Origin: Moritella sp. F3
GTDB lineage: Bacteria > Pseudomonadota > Gammaproteobacteria > Enterobacterales > Moritellaceae
NCBI RefSeq assembly: GCF_015082335.1
Contig: NZ_BLRL01000019.1
Coordinates: 1-64,000, forward strand
Direction: 5' to 3'
DNA: 64,000 nt
Position numbers and translations under genes: made by a program
Shown: piece after piece, positions 42,460 to 51,886 of the stretch
Layout of the letters: the number at the start of each line of letters is the position of its first letter
How positions within the stretch are numbered: the stretch's first letter is position 1
The notes under the pieces: model-generated
Seen by the model: only the letters and a program-made list of their open reading frames with translations
Told to the model about the DNA's origin: nothing
The model's database searches: none

Positions 42460-44655
42460 TTAGTTAGCAACAACTAACTCTCTTTTTAAAATATTATCGT
42501 ATGTTTCAAAACGACGCTTAATCTCGCGGATATAATGCACAGGCTCTTGACCACGAACGTAACCGTAGCGCGCCTTGGCTGCATATTTAGATTGAGACAG
42601 CAACAACATCGCTCTTTCTACGTTGTTAAACCACACATCGTCACGCCAGCCTTTCTGTTTAGCTAATCGCATCGCATCACGAACATGACCAGCACCCGCG
42701 TTATAAGACGCTAACGTAAACCAAAGCAATTGGTCTTCCTGTACTTCATCTTTACGCATACGCTCTCGTACCCAGTTCATATAACGAACACCGGCTTTAA
42801 TCCCTTGCTCTGGCTCATGCACATTACTGATCCCAAGCTCTTTCGCCGTACGCGGCATCAATTGGAATAAACCTTTTGCACCCGCCATTGACTTAGCTTT
42901 TGGATTAAAACGGCTTTCTTGATGCATTTGCGCGACTAATAAACGCCAGTCAAAGCCATATTGGTTGGCATATTTTTTAACAATATCATCATAAGGTGAC
43001 AATACACCTGAGTTATTTTGGCGTACGTAATCTTTATAGTGGGTATCTAAACGTTTTTGATTTTTAAAGTATTTATTGTAAATAACATTATAAAACAAAC
43101 CTTTGTAGTGCTTCTTAATAAAGGCATTGGATTTAGCTAATAACTTATCATTACCCGACGCGAACGCCCAGCTTTGTGATTTAGGTGCACCTAACGCTAT
43201 TAACGATTGAATATCATCACGAAAAGTCATTTCAAGATCAACGATATGACTATCTGCAATGGTCATTTCATATTCTCTTTCACCGACCTTATCAATGATT
43301 AACTCGGTTTCTTGATTTTCAGGCACTGCAACTAAATTAATATTATCGACCGTTTTCTGTAATGCTGTCGCACTTTCCCAATACGAGCTCGATGGTCTAA
43401 TATAAATATTACTATTCGCCAGTTCTGCTTCAGATTCTATTTCAGCGCGATCTTTATGTGCGATCACAAGTTCTGACGCGTAATGATAAGGGCGTGAAAA
43501 AGCAATACCCTTCTTTCGTCTCTGCACTGTCGGCGTTAAAAATCCTAATGCGATATCGGCTTTATCTTCAAGTAAATAATCAAGTAAAGCGACATTATTC
43601 GGCGCCACAATTATTTCATAACGTAACTTATGTTCTTTGGCAAAACGTTTGGCCAGTTCATAATGAAAACCAAGCAGTTCGCCACGCCAAATATAATAAG
43701 AAGAAAGGTTGTTACGTAATACAAAGCGCACTGTTTTGGTTTCTTGAATCTTTTGCCATTGCGACTTATAACGATGTTTTGATTTTGGCGTCGTTTTAGC
43801 AATCAGGTTTTGGGCTTTTAGAAATGCATTTAAGTCATTTAGCAGTGACTTATTGCTCGGCGCAACGCCCCAACCAAGATAACGCGTTGCACTCGCCTGT
43901 AGGCTCATTTTTATGTCATCACGATAAGCACTTGCAGAGTTAATCAAGTTTTTATCTTGAATGGTTATATCGAATTCACCGCTGGCTAACTTATCGTATA
44001 ATGCTTCATGACTAATGGCGCTATCGACTAAACGGATCTTAAGTTGGGGGTATACCTTTTGTAACCCTAACGCCGTTGACTCGTAGCTCTTGCCTCTTTG
44101 AATCACGATCTCGCGCCCATTTAAATCTTTACCCGTTTTTAAAATTTTGCTTTGACTGCCCATCACTAGATATTCTTTAGTCAGCATATAAGGCTTGGTA
44201 AAGCTGACTAATTTCGCTCTTTCACGGGTCTTCGTTAAATTCGCGGCAATCACGTCGCCTTTACCAGCTAATAGCATAGGAATAAGATCAACAAACTTTT
44301 TAACGCGAATTTTTTCTAGCTTTAAATTCTTTTCGTCAGCAAATTGTTGTAAATATTCTAATTCTATATTTTGTGGGTGGCCTCTACGAGGGAAAATAAT
44401 TTCACCACCAGCCCAAGTTAATACACGTAAAACATCCTGATTAGGTACGCTAGCGGCAGCAATAGGAGTCGCAGCGATAAGCGGAGTACTAGGCAGAGAG
44501 GTAGTAGACTGAACTGTCACGTTTTGAGCTAATATCGCCTTTGGTCCTGCGACGGCACTCCACTGAAGAGACACAATAAACGTATCTAGAATAAGTATCG
44601 TGAGCAACACGAAATATACTTTTTTGGCTGTCGGGCTGATTAAAATTTTATACAT
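42460..44655 (-). CDS. MltF-like lytic transglycosylase with two solute-binding domains
   Basis: A 731-aa periplasmic enzyme anchored by a hydrophobic N-terminus (about 12-32). Two consecutive solute-binding (SBP_bac_3) domains lie at about 75-300 and 310-530, each with the LEYLQQFADEKNLKLEKI or FHYELAKRFAKEHKLRYEI type start. A C-terminal SLT domain has catalytic Glu580 in HQESRFNP, then GLFQLMPRTAKELG and YNAGAGHV. Normal MltF has one such domain and about 520 aa, so the first binding domain is duplicated. It cuts peptidoglycan, perhaps in response to muropeptides. Confidence 0.9.
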   Translation of the reverse strand: MYKILISPTAKKVYFVLLTILILDTFIVSLQWSAVAGPKAILAQNVTVQSTTSLPSTPLIAATPIAAASVPNQDVLRVLTWAGGEIIFPRRGHPQNIELEYLQQFADEKNLKLEKIRVKKFVDLIPMLLAGKGDVIAANLTKTRERAKLVSFTKPYMLTKEYLVMGSQSKILKTGKDLNGREIVIQRGKSYESTALGLQKVYPQLKIRLVDSAISHEALYDKLASGEFDITIQDKNLINSASAYRDDIKMSLQASATRYLGWGVAPSNKSLLNDLNAFLKAQNLIAKTTPKSKHRYKSQWQKIQETKTVRFVLRNNLSSYYIWRGELLGFHYELAKRFAKEHKLRYEIIVAPNNVALLDYLLEDKADIALGFLTPTVQRRKKGIAFSRPYHYASELVIAHKDRAEIESEAELANSNIYIRPSSSYWESATALQKTVDNINLVAVPENQETELIIDKVGEREYEMTIADSHIVDLEMTFRDDIQSLIALGAPKSQSWAFASGNDKLLAKSNAFIKKHYKGLFYNVIYNKYFKNQKRLDTHYKDYVRQNNSGVLSPYDDIVKKYANQYGFDWRLLVAQMHQESRFNPKAKSMAGAKGLFQLMPRTAKELGISNVHEPEQGIKAGVRYMNWVRERMRKDEVQEDQLLWFTLASYNAGAGHVRDAMRLAKQKGWRDDVWFNNVERAMLLLSQSKYAAKARYGYVRGQEPVHYIREIKRRFETYDNILKRELVVAN

Positions 44656-44733
44656 TACATTCCTTTATAATGTTTATAATACATCTCGTTATAAACCTAC
44701 AGTACAACTCGAGTATTTTACGGCTATCTGATT

Positions 44734-44925
44734 ATGTTACTATCAATATCCAAATCTACTCTATATAGGGCTCTACTTATGCTTATTTCTTTTTTCGTTG
44801 GTATTACTTTAGTTGTGTATATTAAGCAAAAAGCGCTTAAACCACATTCACATGACACAATAATGATGTTAATTAGCGATGGCTATAAGGCACTATACGG
44901 TGACATTAAAAAGCTCATGAAATAA
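44734..44925 (+). CDS. Possible 63-aa membrane protein
   Basis: A short frame, divergent from the MltF-like gene, with one hydrophobic stretch (LLMLISFFVGITLVVYI) and a basic tail KKLMK. No good Shine-Dalgarno precedes it, and I do not recognise it. It could be a real small membrane protein or chance. Confidence 0.35.
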   Translation: MLLSISKSTLYRALLMLISFFVGITLVVYIKQKALKPHSHDTIMMLISDGYKALYGDIKKLMK

Positions 44926-45174
44926 TTACATATTAATAACGGAATCGTCAACAGTATCCACGATTGGTTAAATAAAGCGCACTGAATAGATTCAATAGCT
45001 GTTAAAAACACAGTGAAAAGTCGATAAAACTAAAGATTTCTCAAGATAAAGCACGAATGGCTTTACATTTATATTATGGCCGATAAACTGACGTCTCTCA
45101 ACTGTACTAACTGTCGCTTAATTCGCAACAGATTATGCTCCACATCACGATACAGAAAGCAGAGGACGTCAATT

Positions 45175-46434
45175 TTGAGTAATACTGAATCATTAGATAC
45201 CCCCACTTTAGGCCAGAAATTATGGTTTAACTTACCCCTTTGGCAAAAAATTGTTATTGGTATGATCCTCGGTATTACCGTCGGGATTATCTTCGGTGAA
45301 GACGCCGAGATCTTAAAACCAATTGGGTCGTTATTTGTAAACACCATTAAAATGTTGATTGTGCCTTTAGTGTTCTGTTCAATCATTGTCGGTATTACCT
45401 CAATGCAAGATACCAGTAAAATGGGTCGCATTGGTTTTAAAGCGGTGTTGTTTTATCTACTCTCAACAGCTGTAGCAATCTCGATAGGTCTCCTATTAGG
45501 TAATCTATTGCAACCAGGATCAGGTTTAGAACTTGTCGCTCAACAAGCTGAAGCAGCAAAAGCTACCCCATCATTGGCAGACACCTTAGTTGCGTTAGTA
45601 CCAACAAATCCTATCGGTGCATTAGCACAAGGCCACATACTACAAATCATCGTATTTGCAGTCGCACTTGGTATCTCTTTAACGTTGATTGGTGAAAAAG
45701 GTAAACCTGCGGTTGCAGTATTCGAAAGCCTTGCTGAAGCAATGTATAAACTGACAGATCTGGTGATGAAGCTAGCACCTTACGGTGTATTTGCATTAAT
45801 GGCATGGGTTGCCGGTAAATACGGTTTAACCTTATTACTGCCATTAATGAAAGTGATTGGTGCTGTTTACCTTGGTAGTATTTTGCATGTACTCGGTGTG
45901 TACAGCGCGTTAATTCTCTTTATTGCGAAGCTAAGCCCAGTACAGTATTTCCGCGGTATTGTGGATGCTCAAGTTGTGGCATTTACAACAACATCAAGCG
46001 CGGGTACGTTACCTGTATCAATGAAATGTGCGCGTGAAAAATTAGGCGTATCAAAAGGCGTATCAAGCTTTGTACTACCACTTGGTACAACGATCAACAT
46101 GGATGGTACTGCACTTTACCAAGGTGTAACGACACTGTTCGTCGCGCAAGCATTTGGTATTGATTTAGGTATGCCTGAATACATCACTATCATCTTAACA
46201 GCGACATTAGCATCCATTGGTACCGCAGGCGTCCCAGGCGCAGGTCTTATCATGCTAACGTTAGTGCTTACTACCGTAGGCTTACCTGTTGAAGGCGTAG
46301 CCTTGATTGCTGGTATCGACCGTATTCTTGATATGGCTCGTACCACGGTTAATATTTCCGGTGACATCGCTGCATCAGTGATTATTGCAAAATCAGAAAA
46401 AGAATTAGATACTACGATTTATAACGCGAAGTAG
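45175..46434 (+). CDS. Dicarboxylate/amino acid:cation symporter (DAACS)
   Basis: Sodium- or proton-coupled symporter of the GltP/DctA family, 419 aa. The start is TTG 45175 behind AGAGGA at eight bases. Upstream codons open back to 45076 look untranslated. NLPLWQKIVIGMILGITVGI is the first helix; the substrate loops are AFTTTSSAGTLPVSM and NMDGTALYQGV. The substrate may be glutamate, aspartate or a C4-dicarboxylate. C4-dicarboxylates would suit the fumarate reductase nearby, but the sequence alone does not decide. Confidence 0.9.
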   Translation: MSNTESLDTPTLGQKLWFNLPLWQKIVIGMILGITVGIIFGEDAEILKPIGSLFVNTIKMLIVPLVFCSIIVGITSMQDTSKMGRIGFKAVLFYLLSTAVAISIGLLLGNLLQPGSGLELVAQQAEAAKATPSLADTLVALVPTNPIGALAQGHILQIIVFAVALGISLTLIGEKGKPAVAVFESLAEAMYKLTDLVMKLAPYGVFALMAWVAGKYGLTLLLPLMKVIGAVYLGSILHVLGVYSALILFIAKLSPVQYFRGIVDAQVVAFTTTSSAGTLPVSMKCAREKLGVSKGVSSFVLPLGTTINMDGTALYQGVTTLFVAQAFGIDLGMPEYITIILTATLASIGTAGVPGAGLIMLTLVLTTVGLPVEGVALIAGIDRILDMARTTVNISGDIAASVIIAKSEKELDTTIYNAK

Positions 46435-46463
46435 CTGTAAGCTGTACAAAAAACCGTACAAAT

Positions 46464-46519
46464 AAAAAAGCCACTGATGACAGTCCAATAATAAGGACAT
46501 AACATCAGTGGCTTTTTTT
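46464..46519. terminator. Bidirectional terminator between symporter and purine permease
   Basis: A 16-bp stem, AAAAAAGCCACTGATG with its complement (46464-46479 and 46503-46518), with a 23-base loop and T runs on both strands. It separates two convergent genes. Confidence 0.9.
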
Positions 46520-46548
46520 GCTTTAAACTCTATTTATATAAATTCTGC

Positions 46549-47916
46549 TTACATAAACGCTAATTTAGCAACAAACACTGCCGTTAATACCCAAATACTA
46601 ATTGAAACTTCACTCGCTTTACCTGAACCCACTTTTAAGAACGTATAAGCAATAAACCCAAGTGCAATACCGTTCGCAATAGAGAAGGTAAATGCCATCA
46701 TGATTGCAGTAATACAAGCAGGTACATAATCCGTAAACTCATCCCAGTTAACTTTGCTCAAGCCACTCATCATCAAGAATGATACAAAGATAAGTGCACC
46801 CGCAGTCGCGTAGCTCGGAATAATTAACGCAATATCAGTAAAGAACGTCGCCGCTAAAAATAGCACACCAACAGTAACAGCTGTTAAACCTGTTCGACCG
46901 CCCGCAGCCACACCTGATGCACTTTCAACATACGATGTTACTGGTGGACAGCCCACACAAGCACCTAACACACTTGATACTGAATCCGCTTTCAATGATT
47001 TCTTCAGGTTTTCAATTTCACCTTTTTCATTAATCAAATTCGCTTTATCCGCGACCCCCATTAAGGTACCTGCCGTATCAAACATATTCACGAATAAGAA
47101 CGAGATGATAATACTGATCATACCTACATTAAAGATGCCTTCAGCGTTATAGAACAGGTGTTCGAAATCCATCGCCATAAAGATAGGCGCAATGCTTGGT
47201 GGTGAAGAAATAATTGACGCCGGCGCAGATACGAGACCCAGTGGAATACCAGCAAGCGTTGTCACTAACATACCCACTAATACCGCTCCGAATAAATTAC
47301 GACGGAATAACGAACCAATAATAAGGAAGGTTAACGCAGCCAGTAACACACTCGGTTCTTTAAAGTTACCTAATGTCGTCAAAGTCGGTTCAAAAGACAC
47401 TACAATGCCAGCATTTTTAAAGCCAATAATACCAAGAAACAGACCGACACCCGCCGTCATAGCGTAACGTAAGCTCTGTGGAATGCTGTCGAGTATCCAC
47501 TCTCTGATCTTATAAAAGCTCATTAGTGCGAACAATACACCCGATACAAATACCGCCGCCATTGCCACTTGCCATGTATAACCCATGTCGAATACAACAG
47601 TATAAGTAAAGAAAGCATTAAGCCCCATACCCGGTGCCAGACCGACAGGCCAGTTAGCGTATAGCCCCATCAGCATACAACCAATTGCAGCACCAATACA
47701 GGTAGCCACAATTAAGGCATCTTTATCCATACCTGTCTTTGCCATTAATTCTGGATTTACAAAAATAATGTAAGCCATAGTAACGAAAGTAGTCAAACCA
47801 GCCATAAGCTCAGTTTTAACCGTTGTGCCATGTTCAGAGAGTTTAAATAACCGCTCTAAAATACCACCTTTAGATGATCCCTTTAACTCAGATCCTTGTT
47901 GTGCCTTATCCATCAT
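46549..47916 (-). CDS. Purine permease, AzgA-type NCS2 family
   Basis: Inner-membrane guanine/hypoxanthine or adenine permease with about 12 helices, 455 aa from ATG 47916 (AAGGA upstream; 47913 also possible). ELMAGLTTFVTMAYIIFVNP, APGMGLNAFFTYTV and GCPPVTSYVESASGVAAGGRTG are NCS2/AzgA signatures. It is directly downstream of the HIU hydrolase gene on the same strand, so it probably supplies purines to the degradation pathway. Confidence 0.92.
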   Translation of the reverse strand: MMDKAQQGSELKGSSKGGILERLFKLSEHGTTVKTELMAGLTTFVTMAYIIFVNPELMAKTGMDKDALIVATCIGAAIGCMLMGLYANWPVGLAPGMGLNAFFTYTVVFDMGYTWQVAMAAVFVSGVLFALMSFYKIREWILDSIPQSLRYAMTAGVGLFLGIIGFKNAGIVVSFEPTLTTLGNFKEPSVLLAALTFLIIGSLFRRNLFGAVLVGMLVTTLAGIPLGLVSAPASIISSPPSIAPIFMAMDFEHLFYNAEGIFNVGMISIIISFLFVNMFDTAGTLMGVADKANLINEKGEIENLKKSLKADSVSSVLGACVGCPPVTSYVESASGVAAGGRTGLTAVTVGVLFLAATFFTDIALIIPSYATAGALIFVSFLMMSGLSKVNWDEFTDYVPACITAIMMAFTFSIANGIALGFIAYTFLKVGSGKASEVSISIWVLTAVFVAKLAFM

Positions 47917-47993
47917 ACTTTCCTTGTTATTTTTGGTTTGACCCATTTTACTTTTTATACTGTTTATTATTAAAGACTAGTGATTGTTAAAGA

Positions 47994-48347
47994 CTAGCTC
48001 CCACGATAAGTGGAATAGCTAAACGGTGATACCAGTAACGGTACGTGATAATGCGCCTGCGTATCGCTAATACCAAAACGAATAACAATGTCATCTAAAA
48101 AAGCAGTTTCAGGCACTTCCGTTCCACGAGCTCGGAAATAATCAGCTGTATCAAATTGTAGCTGATACTTACCAACACGCAGTTCATCACTCGTCAATAA
48201 TAGCGCATCGGTACGTCCATCACTGTTGGTGACAGTCGAGATAATCAACTCTAATTTATCTGCCTCTACTCTATATAGTTTAATATTGATGCCTGCACCT
48301 GGTACGCCATTGGCTGTATCAAGTACATGTGTACTGAGTCCACTCAT
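47994..48347 (-). CDS. hiuH: 5-hydroxyisourate hydrolase
   Basis: Transthyretin-like enzyme that opens 5-hydroxyisourate to OHCU in urate breakdown. From ATG 48347 it has 117 aa. LSTHVLDTANGVPG is the N-terminal signature and YHVPLLVSPFSYSTYRGS the C-terminal one, with the YRGS end that marks HIU hydrolase rather than transthyretin. It is upstream of the purine permease and divergent from puuE. Confidence 0.94.
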   Translation of the reverse strand: MSGLSTHVLDTANGVPGAGINIKLYRVEADKLELIISTVTNSDGRTDALLLTSDELRVGKYQLQFDTADYFRARGTEVPETAFLDDIVIRFGISDTQAHYHVPLLVSPFSYSTYRGS

Positions 48348-48753
48348 AATCAAAAATACCTTACTGTCACTATTGAATATCACGATTTAAATATCGTCAA
48401 AATAAAGAATGCATACATAATGCGATACAAAATGTTAACATCATGTTTCACATGATTACAGAAAAACAGCTAAAAGTTAAATCATTAATCTAATTAAATC
48501 TTAAAAAACACAAATAAATTGTACGAATATCTCAGAATTATCACTAATGGATAGCATAAATCGAACATCCCTCAACAAACTACCCATAAGACGTCAATTA
48601 AAACTCTCTAATTAGGTACAAAACTAACCTTTGCAACTTTGTTACAAAAACATATGGATTTTGTACACAATAATTGCAATAATTGTTTAACAGCGTAATT
48701 ACTTATTTATAACATAAAGAGTTGTTATCAAAATATACTAATGACAAGGAGTC
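48348..48753. other. Divergent control region of the urate operons
   Basis: About 406 bp between hiuH and puuE without a gene. It holds GTACAAAA (48616-48623) and TTTTGTAC (48659-48666) as an inverted pair, and the direct repeat CAATAATTG near 48668-48685. These could be regulator sites. No RutR-like box is seen. Confidence 0.45.
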
Positions 48754-49671
48754 ATGATGACTGTTGCCTATCCCAGAGACCTTATTGGTTATGGCCAAGA
48801 TGTTCCAAATGCTAATTGGCCAAACAAAGCACGCTTGGCAATCTCATTTGTGCTTAATTACGAAGAAGGTGGTGAACGTTGTGTTCTACATGGCGATAGT
48901 GAATCTGAAGCCTTTTTATCGGAAATGCCTGGAGCGGTGCCACTACAAGGTGTACGTAACCTCAGCATGGAATCTTGTTATGAATACGGTAGCCGCGTTG
49001 GTGTTTGGCGTTTATTAAACTTATTCTCAGAATATCAAATACCATTAACTGTATTCGCAGTCGCAATGGCACTAGAAAGACACCCTGAAGTGGCACAAGC
49101 CTTTGTCGCTGCGGATCATGAAATATGCAGTCATGGTTATCGTTGGCTTGATTATCAATACATCGATGAAGCCGAAGAGCGCGAGCACTTATATAAAGCT
49201 ATCGATATTATTAAAACATTAACAGGTAAACGTCCAACAGGCTGGTATACCGGTCGATTAGGTCCAAATACCCGTCGCTTAGTCGCTGAAGAAGGGGGAT
49301 TCTTATATGACTCAGATGCTTATGATGATGACTTACCGTACTGGGTTAAAGCCAACAATCAGCCACACTTAGTTATTCCATATACCTTAGACATTAACGA
49401 TATGCGCTTTGCTACTCCGCAAGGTTTTAACAGTGGCGAGCAGTTCTTTCAATACTTAAAAGACAGCTTCGACATCCTGTATGCCGAAGGTGCTGAATCA
49501 CCAAAAATGATGTCAGTGGGCTTACATTGCCGCTTAGTTGGTAGACCAGGGCGAATTGCGTCACTCAAGCGCTTTTTAGACTACGTAAAACAGCATGATG
49601 ATGTGTGGTTATGCACACGTGAACAAATTGCCAACCACTGGATTGAAAATCATCCATATCAGGGATCTTAA
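48754..49671 (+). CDS. puuE: Allantoinase PuuE (polysaccharide-deacetylase fold)
   Basis: Opens allantoin to allantoate with a metal-independent, deacetylase-like fold, 305 aa. YPRDLIGYGQDVPNANWPNKARLA and NLSMESCYEYGSRVGVWRLLNLF are typical of PuuE, and CSHGYRWLDYQ holds the active-site region. Two ATGs (48754 and 48757) follow AAGGAG; the second has the better spacing. First gene of the puuE-uraD-alc-allA-puuD operon. Confidence 0.94.
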   Translation: MMTVAYPRDLIGYGQDVPNANWPNKARLAISFVLNYEEGGERCVLHGDSESEAFLSEMPGAVPLQGVRNLSMESCYEYGSRVGVWRLLNLFSEYQIPLTVFAVAMALERHPEVAQAFVAADHEICSHGYRWLDYQYIDEAEEREHLYKAIDIIKTLTGKRPTGWYTGRLGPNTRRLVAEEGGFLYDSDAYDDDLPYWVKANNQPHLVIPYTLDINDMRFATPQGFNSGEQFFQYLKDSFDILYAEGAESPKMMSVGLHCRLVGRPGRIASLKRFLDYVKQHDDVWLCTREQIANHWIENHPYQGS

Positions 49672-49672
49672 C

Positions 49673-50200
49673 ATGACACACTTTAAAACTTGCACCCCAA
49701 GTCAGCTAACGCAATCCGACTTTATTGCCCTGTTTGCGGATATTTATGAGCACAGCCCTTGGGTTGCAGAAAAGGCATATCAGCAATATCAGCATCAAAC
49801 TATTGATGGCAGTATCGATGACATAGCTTCATTACAGCGATGCATGGCGGACATTTTACTCGCCGCTAGCCATGGACAACAGCTGGCACTGATCAATGCC
49901 CATCCCGATTTAGCAGGCCGTGCAGCCGTAAATGGTGAACTTACAACAGCCTCGACCTCAGAGCAAGCAGGTGCAGGGATAGATCAATGTACAGCAGAAG
50001 AGTTTAACAGTTTCACGCAACTCAATGATGCTTATAAAGCGAAATTCAACTTCCCGTTTATCAAAGCAGTGCGTGGTGCCAACCGTTTTTTAATCTTAGC
50101 TGACTTTAAACGTCGTATCCAAAATGATGCCGACACCGAATTCAAGCAAGCATTATTAGAAATAAACAAAATAGCTGCATTTCGCTTAAACGACTTATAA
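49673..50200 (+). CDS. uraD: OHCU decarboxylase
   Basis: Decarboxylates 2-oxo-4-hydroxy-4-carboxy-5-ureidoimidazoline, giving S-allantoin. From ATG 49673 it has 175 aa; AGGGA lies eight bases upstream, inside puuE, and the gene starts one base after the puuE stop. EHSPWVAEKAY, NAHPDLAGRAA and the C-terminal FNFPFIKAVRGANR are family hallmarks, including the conserved His in AHPDL. Confidence 0.93.
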   Translation: MTHFKTCTPSQLTQSDFIALFADIYEHSPWVAEKAYQQYQHQTIDGSIDDIASLQRCMADILLAASHGQQLALINAHPDLAGRAAVNGELTTASTSEQAGAGIDQCTAEEFNSFTQLNDAYKAKFNFPFIKAVRGANRFLILADFKRRIQNDADTEFKQALLEINKIAAFRLNDL

Positions 50201-50214
50201 CAAGGACGACTACA

Positions 50215-51210
50215 ATGACTACTGAATTAAACTTTGACCGCCATATTAACCTTGCAGATGAAAAATTAGGTGCTGAAGCTATTTTTGCTACCGATGATTT
50301 CTTTGCTGATAAGCAGCGTATGTTAAAAACAGAAGCTGCTGTATTCATTCCTGATTTATATGATGACAACGGTAAATGGATGGACGGTTGGGAATCTCGT
50401 CGCAAACGTCATGAAGGTTATGATTACTGTATCGTACGTCTGGGTTTACCGGGATCGATTGAAGGTTTAAACATTGATACTTCAAACTTCACTGGTAACT
50501 ACGCACCTTCAGCCTCAGTTGATGCTTGCTTTGTAGCTGATGGGCAAGATCCACAAGAAAGCACAGTATGGAGCGAGATCCTCGGTTCAGAGTCACTCCA
50601 AGGTGATACAGAACACCTATTCAGCCTAGCTGGCGATACAGTTTATACTCACGTGCGTCTTAACATCTACCCTGACGGTGGCGTAGCACGCCTGCGTGTT
50701 TACGGTAAGCCAAGTATCAACTGGGATGACATCAGCGCCGAGCAAGAGATCGATCTTGCTGCAACCGTTAATGGCGGTCGTGCGATTGCGTGTAACGATG
50801 AACACTTTGGCGTCATGGGCAACTTATTAAACCCAGGCCGTGGTATCAACATGGGTGACGGCTGGGAAACGGCTCGTCGTCGTACACCAGGTAATGACTG
50901 GGTAATTATCGCATTAGGTAATAAAGGCAGTGTTAATCGCATCGAAATAGATACTGCGCACTTTAAAGGTAACTTCCCTGATTCAGTCAACATCCAAGCA
51001 GCTTGTGTGGCAGGTGGTACGGAAGAACAGATCCAAGCGCAGAGCTTATTCTGGCGTGAACTGTTACCAGCACAAAAATTATCTGCAGATAATATCCATA
51101 CCTATCAGGAACAAGTGAATGCACTCGGCGATATTACGCATATCCGCGTGAACATTTACCCTGACGGTGGCATTAGCCGTGTGCGTATGTTTGGCACTGT
51201 ATCGAAATAG
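50215..51210 (+). CDS. alc: Allantoicase
   Basis: Splits allantoate to ureidoglycolate and urea, 331 aa. It has two similar domains: each contains GRGINMGDGWETARRRTPG or the equivalent KWMDGWESRRKRHEG, and each ends in HVRLNIYPDGGVARLRVYG or HIRVNIYPDGGISRVRMFG. The duplication is normal for this family. AAGGACG precedes the ATG; it starts 14 bases after uraD. Confidence 0.95.
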   Translation: MTTELNFDRHINLADEKLGAEAIFATDDFFADKQRMLKTEAAVFIPDLYDDNGKWMDGWESRRKRHEGYDYCIVRLGLPGSIEGLNIDTSNFTGNYAPSASVDACFVADGQDPQESTVWSEILGSESLQGDTEHLFSLAGDTVYTHVRLNIYPDGGVARLRVYGKPSINWDDISAEQEIDLAATVNGGRAIACNDEHFGVMGNLLNPGRGINMGDGWETARRRTPGNDWVIIALGNKGSVNRIEIDTAHFKGNFPDSVNIQAACVAGGTEEQIQAQSLFWRELLPAQKLSADNIHTYQEQVNALGDITHIRVNIYPDGGISRVRMFGTVSK

Positions 51211-51278
51211 CAGAGCCAAAATAATGACCAAGCTTTGTAAGTAATAACAAACATATTGTCAATATAAAGGACTGAAGG

Positions 51279-51809
51279 ATGACTAACACAATAACACTTG
51301 AACCATTAACTGCTGCAGCATTTAAACCTTATGGCGATGTGATCGCAACGGCTGACCGTGATTACTTCATGATCAACAATGGTTCAACCCGTCGTTATCA
51401 TCAACTTGCGAGTGTCGATACTGAAACAGAGGGTGGTAGCACTATTATCAGTATTTTCCAAGCGACCCCATTAGCTTACCCACTATCGGTAACTATGATG
51501 GAACGCCACCCGCTGGGTTCGCAAGCCTTCATTCCTTTACTTGGTAATGCTTATTTAATTTTAGTCGCCGCGCCAACAGGCGATCTAGAACAAGATCGAT
51601 TAGATAGCCAAACCATTCGTGGTTTTATTAGCGATGGTTCACAAGGTGTCAACTATCACAAGGGAGTTTGGCACCACCCTATCCTCGCACTAACCGACCA
51701 AGATAAATTCTTGATCGTCGATCGCGCAGGTTCGGGAAATAACTGTGAAGAAGTTCATTTCACTGATGCTGAAAAACGCATATTTGCAAAACCAGCGTAT
51801 CCAGTTTAA
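51279..51809 (+). CDS. allA: Ureidoglycolate lyase
   Basis: Releases urea from ureidoglycolate and leaves glyoxylate, 176 aa. KPYGDVIATADR, MMERHPLGSQAFIPL and GVNYHKGVWHHPILAL are the cupin-fold signatures. It follows alc by 68 bp behind AAGGACTGAAGG. It makes the pathway end in glyoxylate plus urea; no urease gene is in the window. Confidence 0.94.
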   Translation: MTNTITLEPLTAAAFKPYGDVIATADRDYFMINNGSTRRYHQLASVDTETEGGSTIISIFQATPLAYPLSVTMMERHPLGSQAFIPLLGNAYLILVAAPTGDLEQDRLDSQTIRGFISDGSQGVNYHKGVWHHPILALTDQDKFLIVDRAGSGNNCEEVHFTDAEKRIFAKPAYPV

Positions 51810-51886
51810 GAATTAACCGAATTGTAATTCACATTATCATATTAAATTAAGCGTACTCAGTACGTGACTATATACAGGGAGTATTT

